Of a stretch of 64,000 nt of DNA, positions 35,120-44,195 are shown piece by piece. Positions within the stretch are counted from its first letter, which is position 1. Every line of letters starts with the position of its first letter. Position numbers and translations under genes: made by a program. The notes beneath the pieces were generated by a model that ran no database searches, was not told the origin of the DNA, and worked only from the letters and a program-made list of their open reading frames with translations. The stretch comes from JAHJUB01 sp041653615 [NCBI: Candidatus Ratteibacteria bacterium] (GTDB lineage Bacteria > Ratteibacteria > UBA8468 > MWAK01): positions 7,412 to 71,411 of the forward strand of contig JBAZEZ010000008.1 in assembly GCA_041653615.1 (NCBI GenBank), read 5' to 3'.

Positions 35120-35683
35120 TTATTTCCCGCAAAAATCAGCAAAAGCCCGGTCCATCGCTTTCGTATGCGGATTCAAAAGAGCATTGTGTCCGTAGATTAA
35201 AGACAACTGCCGCCGGGCTTGTTCGTAAGAGTATCCTTCGAACCGGTAAAGGTACATGGCGGAAACCAGACCGCTGCGGTCCGCGCCTGCCAGACAATGT
35301 ATCAGGAGCGGTTTCGGCGCTTCCTGTAGAACGGCGATTAATTCTTGGACTTCCTTATCTGCAGGTTCTTTATCTGAGGATAATCTGATGTCGTAATGTT
35401 TCAGGCTCAACTGGCCGGACGCGGCAATTTCCTGTTTCCACCAATCGGACTGTTCATTTTTTCCCCGAAGGTTCAGGACGCTTCGGATGCCGTATTTTTC
35501 GGCGTATTCCACCAGTTGTTTTTCCGTCAACTGTCCGGACCGGTAAACCCGACCCGGGCTGACCGTGCGGAAGTTGCCGGTTTGGTCTATGCGCAGGTAA
35601 ATGGCGCCGGCGGCAATAATCAGTATGGCGGCGGCGATAATAACCCTTTTTAGTTTTGAGGGAAAACGCGTTTTTTTAACCAT
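35120..35683 (-). CDS. Membrane-anchored dual-specificity/tyrosine phosphatase-like protein
   Basis: An N-terminal helix (residues 13-30) anchors a cysteine phosphatase domain. The P-loop is HC130LAGADR136SG, a full CX5R motif, preceded by VYRSGQL and SVLNLRGK, which are typical of the family with DUF442/Siw14-like members. Substrates may be phosphotyrosine proteins or phosphoinositide/inositol phosphates. The active site would face the periplasm if the helix is a signal anchor. It follows the PIG-L fusion gene after 75 bp of repeat DNA. Confidence 0.83.
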   Translation of the reverse strand: MVKKTRFPSKLKRVIIAAAILIIAAGAIYLRIDQTGNFRTVSPGRVYRSGQLTEKQLVEYAEKYGIRSVLNLRGKNEQSDWWKQEIAASGQLSLKHYDIRLSSDKEPADKEVQELIAVLQEAPKPLLIHCLAGADRSGLVSAMYLYRFEGYSYEQARRQLSLIYGHNALLNPHTKAMDRAFADFCGK

Positions 35684-35689
35684 ATTTTA

Positions 35690-35738
35690 GTAGTTGCCAA
35701 GCTTGCTTGGCGTGGCTAAAATAGCCCGCCTTAGGCGG
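35690..35738. repeat. 22-bp repeat copy 2 plus a second short palindrome
   Basis: Bases 35690-35711 are the exact reverse complement of 27469-27490. Next to it GTCCGCC-type palindrome CCCGCCTTAGGCGG (near 35725-35738) forms another short stem. Together they fill the gap between two minus-strand genes. Confidence 0.75.
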
Positions 35739-35758
35739 ACGATTACACTATGCTCCAT

Positions 35759-37711
35759 TTACAATAATAAAAGATGCCAGGCGGTTGAATCCAGGGGTAG
35801 GTCTCCGCGATGCATCCGCAGCGAGGTGAAGATTGATTCCGGTTGTTTCAGCAGGGAAAGCGGGACTTCAACCAGAAGTTCTGTTCCGTCTCCGGATAAT
35901 GTTGCCGGCAGGGTACCGATCTTTTGCGTTCCGTCGTAGGCGAACATGGTGGCCAGGGTTGATGCCGTAAGCCGGATTTTAGGCATTGCCCCGAACGGAA
36001 CGTCCCGGCGAAAACCAAAGAGATAGAGAGAGATTCCGGTCTTGACCTCAAAAGATTTTTTCAGAAAAATCTTAACCAGAAGGTAGTCGTTAGACATGAG
36101 GTAAGAGACTCCTCTTAGGTTTGCTTCCAGTTCCGGCTGCGCGTCAGTTTCGTTGGCGCCGACATTTTCCATTTTCAGGGCTTTGCTCCAGTCCGGGTCC
36201 GCAATCCGGGGGATTGTTTTCATCCGTAATTCCGGCATAACGGCGAAGAGTTCGTTCTGTTTGGCAAACGCGGTCCAGAGGTAAGCGCGTCCCTTAAGGA
36301 CGCTTTTGAAAAAGAGCGTCGCCTGATATTTTTTCGCGGTCTCTTCCGGAGTCAGTGCGAGTTTGAACCATTGGAATTCACTGTTCTTAAGTCTCTTGGG
36401 CGGTAGGAGCGGGAATTCCGGGTGGTAATGGTATGGCTTGGGCCAGGCGCCCAGGTGTACTAAATAAAAGAAGACGCTGGGGGCCGTAATTTTTTCGCCG
36501 GCGTTGAGAATGGCGGCGGAAAGGAAACCGTAGGCGGCCTGGTGGTCTCCGTTGGCATCCGCGGGGATAGTGGCAAAAATTTTCGTCGGACGGTATTCTT
36601 CCAGAACGGTTGTCAGGTCAGACAGGATGTTTTCTCCCTTATATGGTTTTTGGAAAGAGGGGCTGTTTGGATAAGGCACCGCTTTTGCTCTGGTGAGCCC
36701 GTTGCGAAAAGCCGGCGCGTTTTGCCAGTACCCGTTCCAGATTTTCAGAGTTCCGAAATCAGGGTAGCCCAGAAAAAGGAGGTCTTTTTTTTTCAGGCCC
36801 AGGAATACGGCGGCGGAGAGTGATTCCTGCTGCCGTTTTTCAGCCATGGCGATATATTGTTTTGGTGTAAGTAGAATCCGGCCGGTATCAATCTTGAAAG
36901 TTACCAGGTCGTGGTCTCCGTTGGTCAGGAAGACTATTTTGACCGGAACGCCAGCTTCCCGGGCTTTTTGAATTACGCCGCCGGTGCCCAGAATTTCGTC
37001 GTCCGGGTGCGGCGCGAGAATCATAATCCGGTCTTTCTTTCCGATGGCCGGCAAATCCGGCAGGGCGCGTAACTGCTGTTCCGCCTGAAGGGTCGGGTCT
37101 TTTTTAAAGTTGAATAAGCTGAATGCCTCGGTAATCCCGAAAGAGAAGAAGAGAATCAGGAAAATCAGGTGCAGGCTGACGAATAGACGCAGCGGTTCCG
37201 CTTTTCTTGGGACCAGGCGCAGAGGCATCAGAAAAGGCGTCTGGGACCGGTACTTAAGGTATTCCTTGCCGAACCTGAGCGCCAGGATTTTTTCTTCGTG
37301 GAGGCGGATGTAGAGGAACAGGAAGAGGCCGGTTCCTGTCGTGGAAAGAATTAGAATAAAAAAGGAACTGGTAATTATGGCCAGGCCCAGGAAGAGCATC
37401 AGGTAACCCAGGTACATCGGGTTCCGGCAGTAACCGTAAATGCCCTCGGTTACCAGCCGGCACGGCGGGTCGCAGAAGGGGATAATGGTTCCCCAGCCTT
37501 TAAAACGGAGGTGAAGACAGGAGGAGAGCGTCCAAAAAAGGCCGATGGCCAGAAAAGCAACAGCAAAAAGAACGTCAAACTTCCGGAAAGGCAGGAAATA
37601 AGGCAGGCGCCGGTTAAGGAAAAGAGCCAGGTAAACAACCAGGGTAGGGATGATTATCCATTCCCAGATTATGCCCCAGAATACCAGCAGAGTTTTTTTG
37701 TGTTGGTTCAT
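35759..37711 (-). CDS. Fusion: ICMT-like membrane methyltransferase + PIG-L (LmbE) deacetylase
   Basis: Residues 1-160 form a membrane methyltransferase of the isoprenylcysteine carboxyl methyltransferase/PEMT type, with YGYCRNPMYLG (94-102) and the Glu-rich HEEKILALRFGKEYLKY that follows. After a further helix (175-200), residues 228-450 form a PIG-L domain with APHPDDE (His235, Asp237, Asp238) and the later zinc-side His in ADANGDHQAAYGF. PIG-L enzymes deacetylate N-acetyl sugars. The last 190 residues are an unassigned, beta-rich extension. It overlaps the DUF2062 gene by 4 bp. Confidence 0.88.
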   Translation of the reverse strand: MNQHKKTLLVFWGIIWEWIIIPTLVVYLALFLNRRLPYFLPFRKFDVLFAVAFLAIGLFWTLSSCLHLRFKGWGTIIPFCDPPCRLVTEGIYGYCRNPMYLGYLMLFLGLAIITSSFFILILSTTGTGLFLFLYIRLHEEKILALRFGKEYLKYRSQTPFLMPLRLVPRKAEPLRLFVSLHLIFLILFFSFGITEAFSLFNFKKDPTLQAEQQLRALPDLPAIGKKDRIMILAPHPDDEILGTGGVIQKAREAGVPVKIVFLTNGDHDLVTFKIDTGRILLTPKQYIAMAEKRQQESLSAAVFLGLKKKDLLFLGYPDFGTLKIWNGYWQNAPAFRNGLTRAKAVPYPNSPSFQKPYKGENILSDLTTVLEEYRPTKIFATIPADANGDHQAAYGFLSAAILNAGEKITAPSVFFYLVHLGAWPKPYHYHPEFPLLPPKRLKNSEFQWFKLALTPEETAKKYQATLFFKSVLKGRAYLWTAFAKQNELFAVMPELRMKTIPRIADPDWSKALKMENVGANETDAQPELEANLRGVSYLMSNDYLLVKIFLKKSFEVKTGISLYLFGFRRDVPFGAMPKIRLTASTLATMFAYDGTQKIGTLPATLSGDGTELLVEVPLSLLKQPESIFTSLRMHRGDLPLDSTAWHLLLL

Positions 37712-38199
37712 GTTTGTCTTTTGCGCGTTTTTTTCAAAATAATCAGGGCTATCGGATATGAAATAAGTCCCCCGAGCACCGCTAAAGAAAAAGACCCTAG
37801 CAACAGAGGTTTGCCCAGGAGAACTATTATTTGTTTGGCGTTGAGCAGCCGCAGATAACCCAGGGAAACGTTACTGAATGCTTCCCGACCCAGCATCAAA
37901 ACGCCGAGTTTGTAACCCAGAAAATAGACCAGCGGGATTTGCCAGGGAGTGCCTGACGGGAAGCAGCTGCCGATGAAGGCGGCCAGGAAACTTTTCTTAA
38001 AGGTCCGGCTGAAGAGGTACAAAATGATGGTATGGAACCCGACGGTCGGTGTAAACCCGACAAAGACGCCGACCGCGACGGAAAGCGCCAGGTTTTTATT
38101 TTCACCCCGGAAGTTATGTATTTCCTTCTGCCATTCCCGGCGCAATAATTGCGAGCCCTTTTTGAAAGAGCCGATCTTTTTGATTTCCGCCCAAGTCAT
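37708..38199 (-). CDS. DUF2062 membrane protein
   Basis: This 163-residue protein has the DUF2062 hallmark ALSVAVGVFVGFTPTVGFHT and three to four helices, with an N-terminal basic segment. The family is often found with glycosyltransferases and lipid-linked sugar genes; its function is unknown. The ATGA overlap with the downstream PIG-L fusion implies coupled translation. A TGGTAAAAT element lies just upstream of its start. Confidence 0.85.
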   Translation of the reverse strand: MTWAEIKKIGSFKKGSQLLRREWQKEIHNFRGENKNLALSVAVGVFVGFTPTVGFHTIILYLFSRTFKKSFLAAFIGSCFPSGTPWQIPLVYFLGYKLGVLMLGREAFSNVSLGYLRLLNAKQIIVLLGKPLLLGSFSLAVLGGLISYPIALIILKKTRKRQT

Positions 38200-38302
38200 T
38201 ATTATTTTACCATATCGGTCCGGCAGCCGGGGATTTCTTAAATAGTATTTTAATATGATAACATATACTCCAAGGATTTTTTTCTAAAAAATTTTACTCC
38301 CT

Positions 38303-40858
38303 ATGGTTAATAACGGACAAAAAACGTCGGTTCCGGATTTGGAGTATCTCAGTTCTTCCCCGGAGGAAATTTTAAAGAAGTTAAATACTTCTTTGAAAGG
38401 TCTTTCTGAACGCGAAGTCGAAATCCGCCTGGAGGAATACGGACATAATGAGCCCGCCCGGAAAAAGAAAAGGACGATAATCGTCAAAATACTGTCCTAT
38501 TTTGTAAACCCGCTGGTCGTTGTTCTGCTTATCATCGCGTCGTTTTCACTCTTTTTCGGGCAAAAAATCAGCGCTGTCTTGGTTTTTTTGATGGCCGCGA
38601 TGAGCGTCTTTCTTTCTTTTATTCAGGAGCACCGTGCCGGGAAGGAAGCGGAGAAATTAAGCGAAATGGTGCGTGCCACCGCAACCGTTTACCGCAACGG
38701 ACGACTCCGCGAAATAAAGATTCGGGAGATTGTGCCCGGGGATATCGTGGATTTGTCCGCCGGAGACATGATACCGGCCGACTTGCGGATTATTTCCGGT
38801 AAGGACTTATTTATTAACCAGGCCTCCCTGACCGGAGAGTCGTTTCCTATTGAGAAAATTGCCGCGCCGGTTCAATCCGCAAGTAATGCCGCTTCCGAAT
38901 TCAGCAATATCGCTTTTATGGGTTCCAGCGTTGTAAGCGGAACCGCCCTAGGCGTTGTTATTAAGACCGGTATTTCCACCCGGTTCGGCGAACTTTCGCG
39001 GCGGATTGCCGCGATGCGCACGGAAACCGGTTTCGAAAAGGGCATGCGGGGTTTTACCTGGCTGATGCTCCGGGCGATGTTCTTTATGGTGATGTTCATT
39101 TTCGCCATCAACGCCCTGCGCCGCGGTAACCTCGTTGAGTCTCTGCTCTTTTCCCTGGGCGTGGCGGTTGGTTTGGCCCCGCAGATGCTCCCGATGATTG
39201 TGGCCGTCAATCTTTCCCAGGGCGCCATTGCCATGGCTAAAAAACAGGTTATCGTTAAACGTCTGAATTCCATCCAGAATTTTGGCGCCATGGATGTACT
39301 CTGCACCGATAAGACCGGCACTCTCACCCTGGATAAGATTGTTCTGGAAAAGCACTGCGATGTAATCAGGCAGGAGGATGAGGACGTCTTAAGGTATGCC
39401 TACCTGAACAGTTTCTACCAGACCGGGTTAAAAAACATACTGGACCGCGCCATCCTCAAATACGCAAAACTTCTGGTAAAACAGTTTAAGAAAGTTGACG
39501 AGATACCGTTTGATTTTTCCCGGAGAATAATGTCGGTGGTAGTGGCGATGGACGGCAAAGATAAGTTGATTTCCAAGGGTGCTCCGGAGGAGATTTTCAA
39601 ACGGTGTTCCCGGTACGAATTAGACGGTGAGCTGCTGGATTTCGATGATTTAATCCTTTCCGACCTGAAGGAAGAATATGATAGTTTAAGCGCGGAAGGA
39701 TACCGGGTCTTGGCAATTGCCTACAAAGATATTGAGGTTAAAAAAGAGGCCTATTCCCGGGACGACGAAAAAGAACTGATTTTAAAAGGTTACGTCGCGT
39801 TTCTTGACCCGCCAAAACCTACGGCGAAAGACGCAATCCGGGCTTTGAAGAATTTGGGTGTTGAATTAAAGGTTCTGACCGGTGACAACGAACTGGTTAC
39901 CAGGAAGATTTGCAGTGACGTCGGACTGGACGTAACCAACCTGGTGACTGGTGACCGTGTGGATACTCTCACCCATAAAGAATTACGGGAATTGGTGGAG
40001 ACTACCAGCGTTTTTGCCCGGCTTTCACCATTGCAGAAAGAGAAGATAATCAACGCCTTGAGGGACAATAAACGTATTGTTGGTTATCTGGGCGACGGCA
40101 TTAACGACGCTCCGGCATTGAAGGCATCCGATGTCGGTATCTCGGTGAATAATTCCGTTGACATTGCCAAGGAATCGGCCGACATCATCCTTCTGAAGAA
40201 GAGCCTGATGGTTCTGGAAGACGGTGTGATTGAGGGCAGAAAGACTTTCGGTAACATCGTTAAGTACGTCAAGATGGGTTCCAGTTCAAATTTCGGCAAC
40301 ATGTTCAGCATGACCGGCGGCAGTTTATTTCTGCCGTTTCTGCCGATGATGCCTATCCAGATACTGCTCAACAACTTTCTTTACGATCTTTCCCAGTTGG
40401 CTATCCCGACCGATAACATTGACAAGGATTATCTCCTGAAGCCCAGGCCCTGGAATGTTGCCGCCATCAAGAAATTTATGGTCATCATCGGACCCATCAG
40501 TTCCATCTTTGACTTTTTGACCTTCGGGGTCATGTTATTTCTCTTTCACGCCCGGGCGCCGCTTTTTCAGACCGGGTGGTTTATCGAATCGCTCTGTACC
40601 CAGACCTTGGTTATTCACGTCATCCGCACCGGCAAGATTCCTTTTCTGGAGAGTCGGCCGAGCCGGTTTTTAATCCTGACTTCAATTCTGATTGTTTCTA
40701 TCGGTATGTTCATCGCGCTTTCCCCGGTCGCCAAGTTTTTCGGTTTTGTGGCGCCGCCTCCCTCGTACTTCGTCATCCTTTTTCTGATAGTTATCACCTA
40801 CCTGTTTATGGTCCAGGGCGTTAAGACCTGGTTTGTCCGGAAGTTCGGCTACGATTAA
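38303..40858 (+). CDS. mgtA: Mg2+-translocating P-type ATPase (MgtA-like)
   Basis: This full-length type III P-type ATPase has TGES (177-180), the phosphorylation site D336KTGTLT, and the hinge GDGINDAPALKASDVGIS near 597-614. The membrane motif in helix 4 reads GLAPQMLPMIV, where MgtA proteins normally have TPEML. The conserved Glu is thus Gln here (residue 294), which may change ion coupling. Import of Mg2+ is inferred from the family. No Shine-Dalgarno sequence is visible before ATG 38303, and no known Mg2+ riboswitch is recognisable in the short leader. Confidence 0.93.
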   Translation: MVNNGQKTSVPDLEYLSSSPEEILKKLNTSLKGLSEREVEIRLEEYGHNEPARKKKRTIIVKILSYFVNPLVVVLLIIASFSLFFGQKISAVLVFLMAAMSVFLSFIQEHRAGKEAEKLSEMVRATATVYRNGRLREIKIREIVPGDIVDLSAGDMIPADLRIISGKDLFINQASLTGESFPIEKIAAPVQSASNAASEFSNIAFMGSSVVSGTALGVVIKTGISTRFGELSRRIAAMRTETGFEKGMRGFTWLMLRAMFFMVMFIFAINALRRGNLVESLLFSLGVAVGLAPQMLPMIVAVNLSQGAIAMAKKQVIVKRLNSIQNFGAMDVLCTDKTGTLTLDKIVLEKHCDVIRQEDEDVLRYAYLNSFYQTGLKNILDRAILKYAKLLVKQFKKVDEIPFDFSRRIMSVVVAMDGKDKLISKGAPEEIFKRCSRYELDGELLDFDDLILSDLKEEYDSLSAEGYRVLAIAYKDIEVKKEAYSRDDEKELILKGYVAFLDPPKPTAKDAIRALKNLGVELKVLTGDNELVTRKICSDVGLDVTNLVTGDRVDTLTHKELRELVETTSVFARLSPLQKEKIINALRDNKRIVGYLGDGINDAPALKASDVGISVNNSVDIAKESADIILLKKSLMVLEDGVIEGRKTFGNIVKYVKMGSSSNFGNMFSMTGGSLFLPFLPMMPIQILLNNFLYDLSQLAIPTDNIDKDYLLKPRPWNVAAIKKFMVIIGPISSIFDFLTFGVMLFLFHARAPLFQTGWFIESLCTQTLVIHVIRTGKIPFLESRPSRFLILTSILIVSIGMFIALSPVAKFFGFVAPPPSYFVILFLIVITYLFMVQGVKTWFVRKFGYD

Positions 40859-40866
40859 TCCCAATT

Positions 40867-40889
40867 CTCCCCCATTCCTGACGGGGGAG
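40867..40889. terminator. Hairpin between convergent genes
   Basis: CTCCCCC (40867-40873) pairs with GGGGGAG (40883-40889) around a 9-base loop. It lies between the ends of mgtA and the GT39 gene, which converge. A shared terminator is plausible, but no T-run follows on either strand, so it may simply be another REP-like element. Confidence 0.45.
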
Positions 40890-40907
40890 GTACGGTGGTG
40901 ATTTTGG

Positions 40908-42461
40908 TCAGAACTTGAAGAGATTTTCAGACGGGGGCTGGTAATCGTAGCAGCGGTAGATATAAAACTCACGCCGGGTAAGGCCGCTGTTTTGGTCGCG
41001 GATAATCAGGCGGTTTTCCGGTTGAACCCTGCCAAATAAACTTTTCGCTTTTTCGGACATCGGCCGGTAATCGGCAAAGACCGCGTTTTTGCCGGCCACG
41101 TCCATATTTTTATTCCAGAAATCATACTGGCTGAAACGCCTTCCGGTCGGTAGTTCTAAAACCTCTGGCCGGCCGGCCACGTAAAAAGCCAACTCCCCGG
41201 CCTGGCCATACCCGCTTGCCGCCACAAAAGTTCCCGCCGGCATGTCTTTTAAAACTTCCGAGACTTTTTTGCCTAATGCTTTCCAGCCGTAGAGCCGGTT
41301 TGCCGGGTCATTCTTCGGCGCGATTTTGATGCCCAGTTTCGGCGCGAAGGATGGATAATAAGCGATGGCCGAAGCGATGATGCCGATAATCAGGGTAAGC
41401 ACCAGGGATGCTTGGATTATAACCCGAACCGGTTTTCGGCCCGCCCGGTATTTTTCCGCCAGCACGTAAACCGCGGCGATTACTCCGGTAAGGTAACCGG
41501 CGGCCGGCCAGTTTGCTTCGCTGCGGCCGCCTAAACTTAAGAGCGCGATGAATAAAAGCACCGGCGCCGAGAGGCAGAAGAGCAGCAGGTATTTATCGGA
41601 TTTCAGTTTTAGGCCCCGGTATCCGCTGACGCATAATCCCCAGATGACCGCCAGGAAAAAGAGCGGGGTCTGGACGCCGGCCTGGCCGCCGACATACTGC
41701 GTAAGTTCATTCAGCGGTCTGGCAATATGCTGCGGCTTGGACATCATTCCCAAGGCGTGCCGGAACATTACCATGTTGTGGTTGAGGTTCCAGATAATCA
41801 GGGGGCTTGCGGTTAAAAGCATCAGAAGAAGCGCCAGGTAAGGTTCTTTCTTCTTAAGCCAGCGCCGGTTCTTTTGGGAAAGGAGAATAAAGAGACCCGC
41901 TTCGGCCGTGAAGAGTAGGAACATGTGATGGGAAAGCAGGCCCAGACCCAGGCAAATGCCGACAGGGTACCACCATTTTCCGTTTCCGGTTTTGACTATC
42001 TGCCACAGGAACAAGGCAACCAACGCCATAAAAAAGACCTGGGGGGCGTAATAAGTCATAATGATACCGCCGGCCGCCCCGAGCGGGGTGAGGTGAAAGA
42101 GAAGCAGGACGATTAGCGCCGGTCCGGCCGACTGAGCTTCACTAAGTTCGTTTTTTGGGGTAGGTTTCAGCATGTCTTTGGCCAGAAAATAGATGACCAG
42201 GGCGGTCAGGGCCATAAAGATGGGAGCGCCTATTCTTACGGAAAACGGCGAGAGGGGCAAAAGATGGGTGAATAGCCGGATAATCCAGGCGACCATCGGC
42301 CCCTGGTCGTAATAACTGAGCGCCGGATGTCGGGACCAGTCCCAGAAATAGGCCTCGTCGTCAGACAGATCATAGCCGGTAGTCGCGATATAGTAGATTC
42401 GGAAGGCCAGGAATCCGAGGATTATGGCCAGGGCAAGTAAAGTTATTTTTCGTTCTTTCAT
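40908..42461 (-). CDS. GT39/GT83-type membrane glycosyltransferase (ArnT/PMT family)
   Basis: The N-terminal helix is followed by the first periplasmic loop DLSDDEAYFWDWSRHPALSY, which carries the acidic pair (DDE) typical of dolichyl/polyprenyl-phosphate sugar transferases. About eleven to twelve further helices and a soluble C-terminus follow, 517 residues in all. Such enzymes move a sugar from a polyprenyl-phosphate donor to lipid A or to proteins on the outer side of the inner membrane. A GT2 synthase for a polyprenyl-phosphate sugar lies two genes upstream, which fits. Its start is next to a composite palindromic element. Confidence 0.9.
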   Translation of the reverse strand: MKERKITLLALAIILGFLAFRIYYIATTGYDLSDDEAYFWDWSRHPALSYYDQGPMVAWIIRLFTHLLPLSPFSVRIGAPIFMALTALVIYFLAKDMLKPTPKNELSEAQSAGPALIVLLLFHLTPLGAAGGIIMTYYAPQVFFMALVALFLWQIVKTGNGKWWYPVGICLGLGLLSHHMFLLFTAEAGLFILLSQKNRRWLKKKEPYLALLLMLLTASPLIIWNLNHNMVMFRHALGMMSKPQHIARPLNELTQYVGGQAGVQTPLFFLAVIWGLCVSGYRGLKLKSDKYLLLFCLSAPVLLFIALLSLGGRSEANWPAAGYLTGVIAAVYVLAEKYRAGRKPVRVIIQASLVLTLIIGIIASAIAYYPSFAPKLGIKIAPKNDPANRLYGWKALGKKVSEVLKDMPAGTFVAASGYGQAGELAFYVAGRPEVLELPTGRRFSQYDFWNKNMDVAGKNAVFADYRPMSEKAKSLFGRVQPENRLIIRDQNSGLTRREFYIYRCYDYQPPSENLFKF

Positions 42462-42469
42462 TACGTATT

Positions 42470-42588
42470 TTTGTAGGGGAGGGGCTGTGTCCCCTCCCGA
42501 ATGTAGCGGTGCGATTCATCGCACGTATTGTACGACAGGCGTCCCGCCTGTCAAAACACGGGCGGGGATGTAACCCCGCCCCTACAAA
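42470..42588. repeat. Composite REP-like element of four hairpins
   Basis: The element is bounded by a 10-bp inverted repeat, TTTGTAGGGG (42470-42479) and CCCCTACAAA (42579-42588). Inside are four successive palindromes: GGGAGGGG/CCCCTCCC, GTGCGAT/ATCGCAC (42509-42524), GACAGGCG/CGCCTGTC (42534-42552) and GGGCGGGG/CCCCGCCC (42560-42581). It fills the whole gap between two minus-strand genes and even supplies the TAG stop of the ChbG-like gene. It could act as a transcription terminator or mRNA stabiliser, or be a mobile repeat. Confidence 0.88.
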
Positions 42589-43382
42589 TCCCTGAAATTG
42601 GTCAGCGTTATTCCCTGTTCCTTGATTATCTTCTTAACTCTTTCCGAAGTCAGCGCTTTAATTTCATCCTCCCAGCGGTAGTCCCAGGCGTATTTGCCGG
42701 AAGCATCGTAGCCCGGGTGGACCATCATTTCGGCCAGGCCGGGCTTAAGGCGCCGCAATATCAGCGAGAGCCGTTCTTCATCCATCCTACCCCTTTCCGG
42801 AAATCCGAGAAAGGAATCGGTAAAACATAATCCTTGCCGTTTTGCCCCTGATTTCAGCGCCCGATTCAGAAGATTTACACCTATTTCCTGGAGCCCGGCC
42901 GGCCTGGATGAAGGCAGCCGTATCCATTTTATCCCGAATTTTTTGGCTATTTCAAAGGCGATGTTTCGAACGGCCGGTAAAAGATGCAGGTGCTGGTGGC
43001 TGTCCAGGTGGGTTGGATTAATGCCGTAATCCCGAATGAGCCCAGCCTGGCTGAAAAGCTCTTTTTTTAGGGCCGCGCGGTCAAACCGGCCGGAAACAAT
43101 TCTGGTTACGACCTCACGGTAGTTTGCCGGAAAGTGTCCCTCATCATTTACCAGTCCGTTGATTGGTCCGGAAATCGGATTTTCGGCGCCTACCAAGGTG
43201 AGGTGGACACCGGCATCAAGTCCGGTGTTTTTCAACAGCGCTATCCCTTCCCTGAAGTATTGTCCGTTGGCGACAATGGATGTGGCGGTAACGATTCCTT
43301 CGGTATGAGCCTTGATGATGCCGGTTGTTATCTCCGCGCACAAGCCGAAATCATCGGCGTTGACGATCAGGAAACGGCTCAT
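42582..43382 (-). CDS. ChbG/HpnK-type (YdjC) carbohydrate deacetylase
   Basis: The start SRFLIVNADDFGLC contains the metal-binding Asp pair. HLDSHQHLHLLPAV is the His-rich metal site of YdjC deacetylases, and the end keeps MVHPGYD. These enzymes remove N-acetyl groups from sugars such as diacetylchitobiose or a hopanoid glycan (HpnK). ATG 43382 overlaps the TGA of the GT2 gene (ATGA); the longer frame to 43466 is rejected. Coupling to a GT2 suggests action on a lipid-linked amino sugar. Confidence 0.88.
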   Translation of the reverse strand: MSRFLIVNADDFGLCAEITTGIIKAHTEGIVTATSIVANGQYFREGIALLKNTGLDAGVHLTLVGAENPISGPINGLVNDEGHFPANYREVVTRIVSGRFDRAALKKELFSQAGLIRDYGINPTHLDSHQHLHLLPAVRNIAFEIAKKFGIKWIRLPSSRPAGLQEIGVNLLNRALKSGAKRQGLCFTDSFLGFPERGRMDEERLSLILRRLKPGLAEMMVHPGYDASGKYAWDYRWEDEIKALTSERVKKIIKEQGITLTNFRDL

Positions 43383-44116
43383 TTTCTTTTGACGGTGGGC
43401 ACAATCGCTTTTATTTCCCGGCGCCGGTCGAACATCTCCTTGAGTATCTTGATGATTACACCCCAACTGGAAAGTCGGGAAACTCCGCGGCTGCGCGGGA
43501 AATAATCGGTTCCGAACTGGATGATTTTAAAACCGTACCGGCTGGCTTTAACCAGGAGTTCCGCGTCGATAAAACTGCCTTCGGATTTAAGGGTTATGTC
43601 TTTGAAAATATCCCGGCGCGTCAATTTAAACGAAAAGTTCACGTCTTTGACCCGCAGGCGGAAAAAGGTTTTGATGAGCGCGTTGTAAACGTTGGAATAG
43701 ATGAGCCGGCGCAGGCCTTCGCCGGTGCGGTCAAACCGGAAGGCGGAGACGACGTCGGCTTCGTAGTAACGCATCAGCCGGTACGCCTTCCTTAGTTCCA
43801 TCATGTCAAACGGCAGGTCCGCGTCGGAATAGAGTATGATGTTCATCCCGGCGTTGGCAAATCCGGACTTCATGGAGCCGCCGAGGCCGAGGTTGGTCTG
43901 GTGGTGGACCACTTTAACCCGGCGGTCTTTCGAGGCAAGTTCATCCGCCAGTCTTCCGGTGGAGTCGGTTGAAGCGTCGTCAATAAGCAGGATTTCATAA
44001 TCGGATATTTCGCCTTCCGCGGACATCAGATCGACTACCTCTTTAGCCGCTTCTACCGCTCTTTTCAGGTAGGTTTCTTCGTTATACATCGGGTAAAAAA
44101 TGGTGATGGTGTCCAT
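43379..44116 (-). CDS. GT2 polyprenyl-phosphate glycosyltransferase-like
   Basis: The 245-residue GT-A protein has TIFYPMYNEETYL, LLIDDASTDSTGR and the DxD in ILYSDADLPFD, with a layout like DPM1/ArnC-type synthases but no C-terminal helices. It may make a polyprenyl-phosphate sugar that the ChbG-like enzyme deacetylates and the GT39 enzyme uses; this three-step link is inferred from gene order. A perfect extended -10 (TGGTATAAT) lies 8 nt before ATG 44116. Confidence 0.85.
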   Translation of the reverse strand: MDTITIFYPMYNEETYLKRAVEAAKEVVDLMSAEGEISDYEILLIDDASTDSTGRLADELASKDRRVKVVHHQTNLGLGGSMKSGFANAGMNIILYSDADLPFDMMELRKAYRLMRYYEADVVSAFRFDRTGEGLRRLIYSNVYNALIKTFFRLRVKDVNFSFKLTRRDIFKDITLKSEGSFIDAELLVKASRYGFKIIQFGTDYFPRSRGVSRLSSWGVIIKILKEMFDRRREIKAIVPTVKRK

Positions 44117-44124
44117 AATTTTTA

Positions 44125-44133
44125 ATTATACCA
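44125..44133 (-). promoter_or_regulatory. Extended -10 promoter element, apparently leaderless
   Basis: On the minus strand TGGTATAAT (44133-44125) is a perfect extended -10. Only 8 nt separate it from ATG 44116, so transcription should begin at or within a base or two of the start codon. No Shine-Dalgarno sequence is present. Confidence 0.6.
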
Positions 44134-44195
44134 CAAATTACCCATCTGCAGAACCATTGACTTTTAGGAGTGATTTGTAGTAATCTAAAAGGATT

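Noticed and set aside
38200-38302. Mg2+ riboswitch before mgtA
   Set aside because: The gap is about 100 bp and AT-rich, without the multi-helix core of an M-box.
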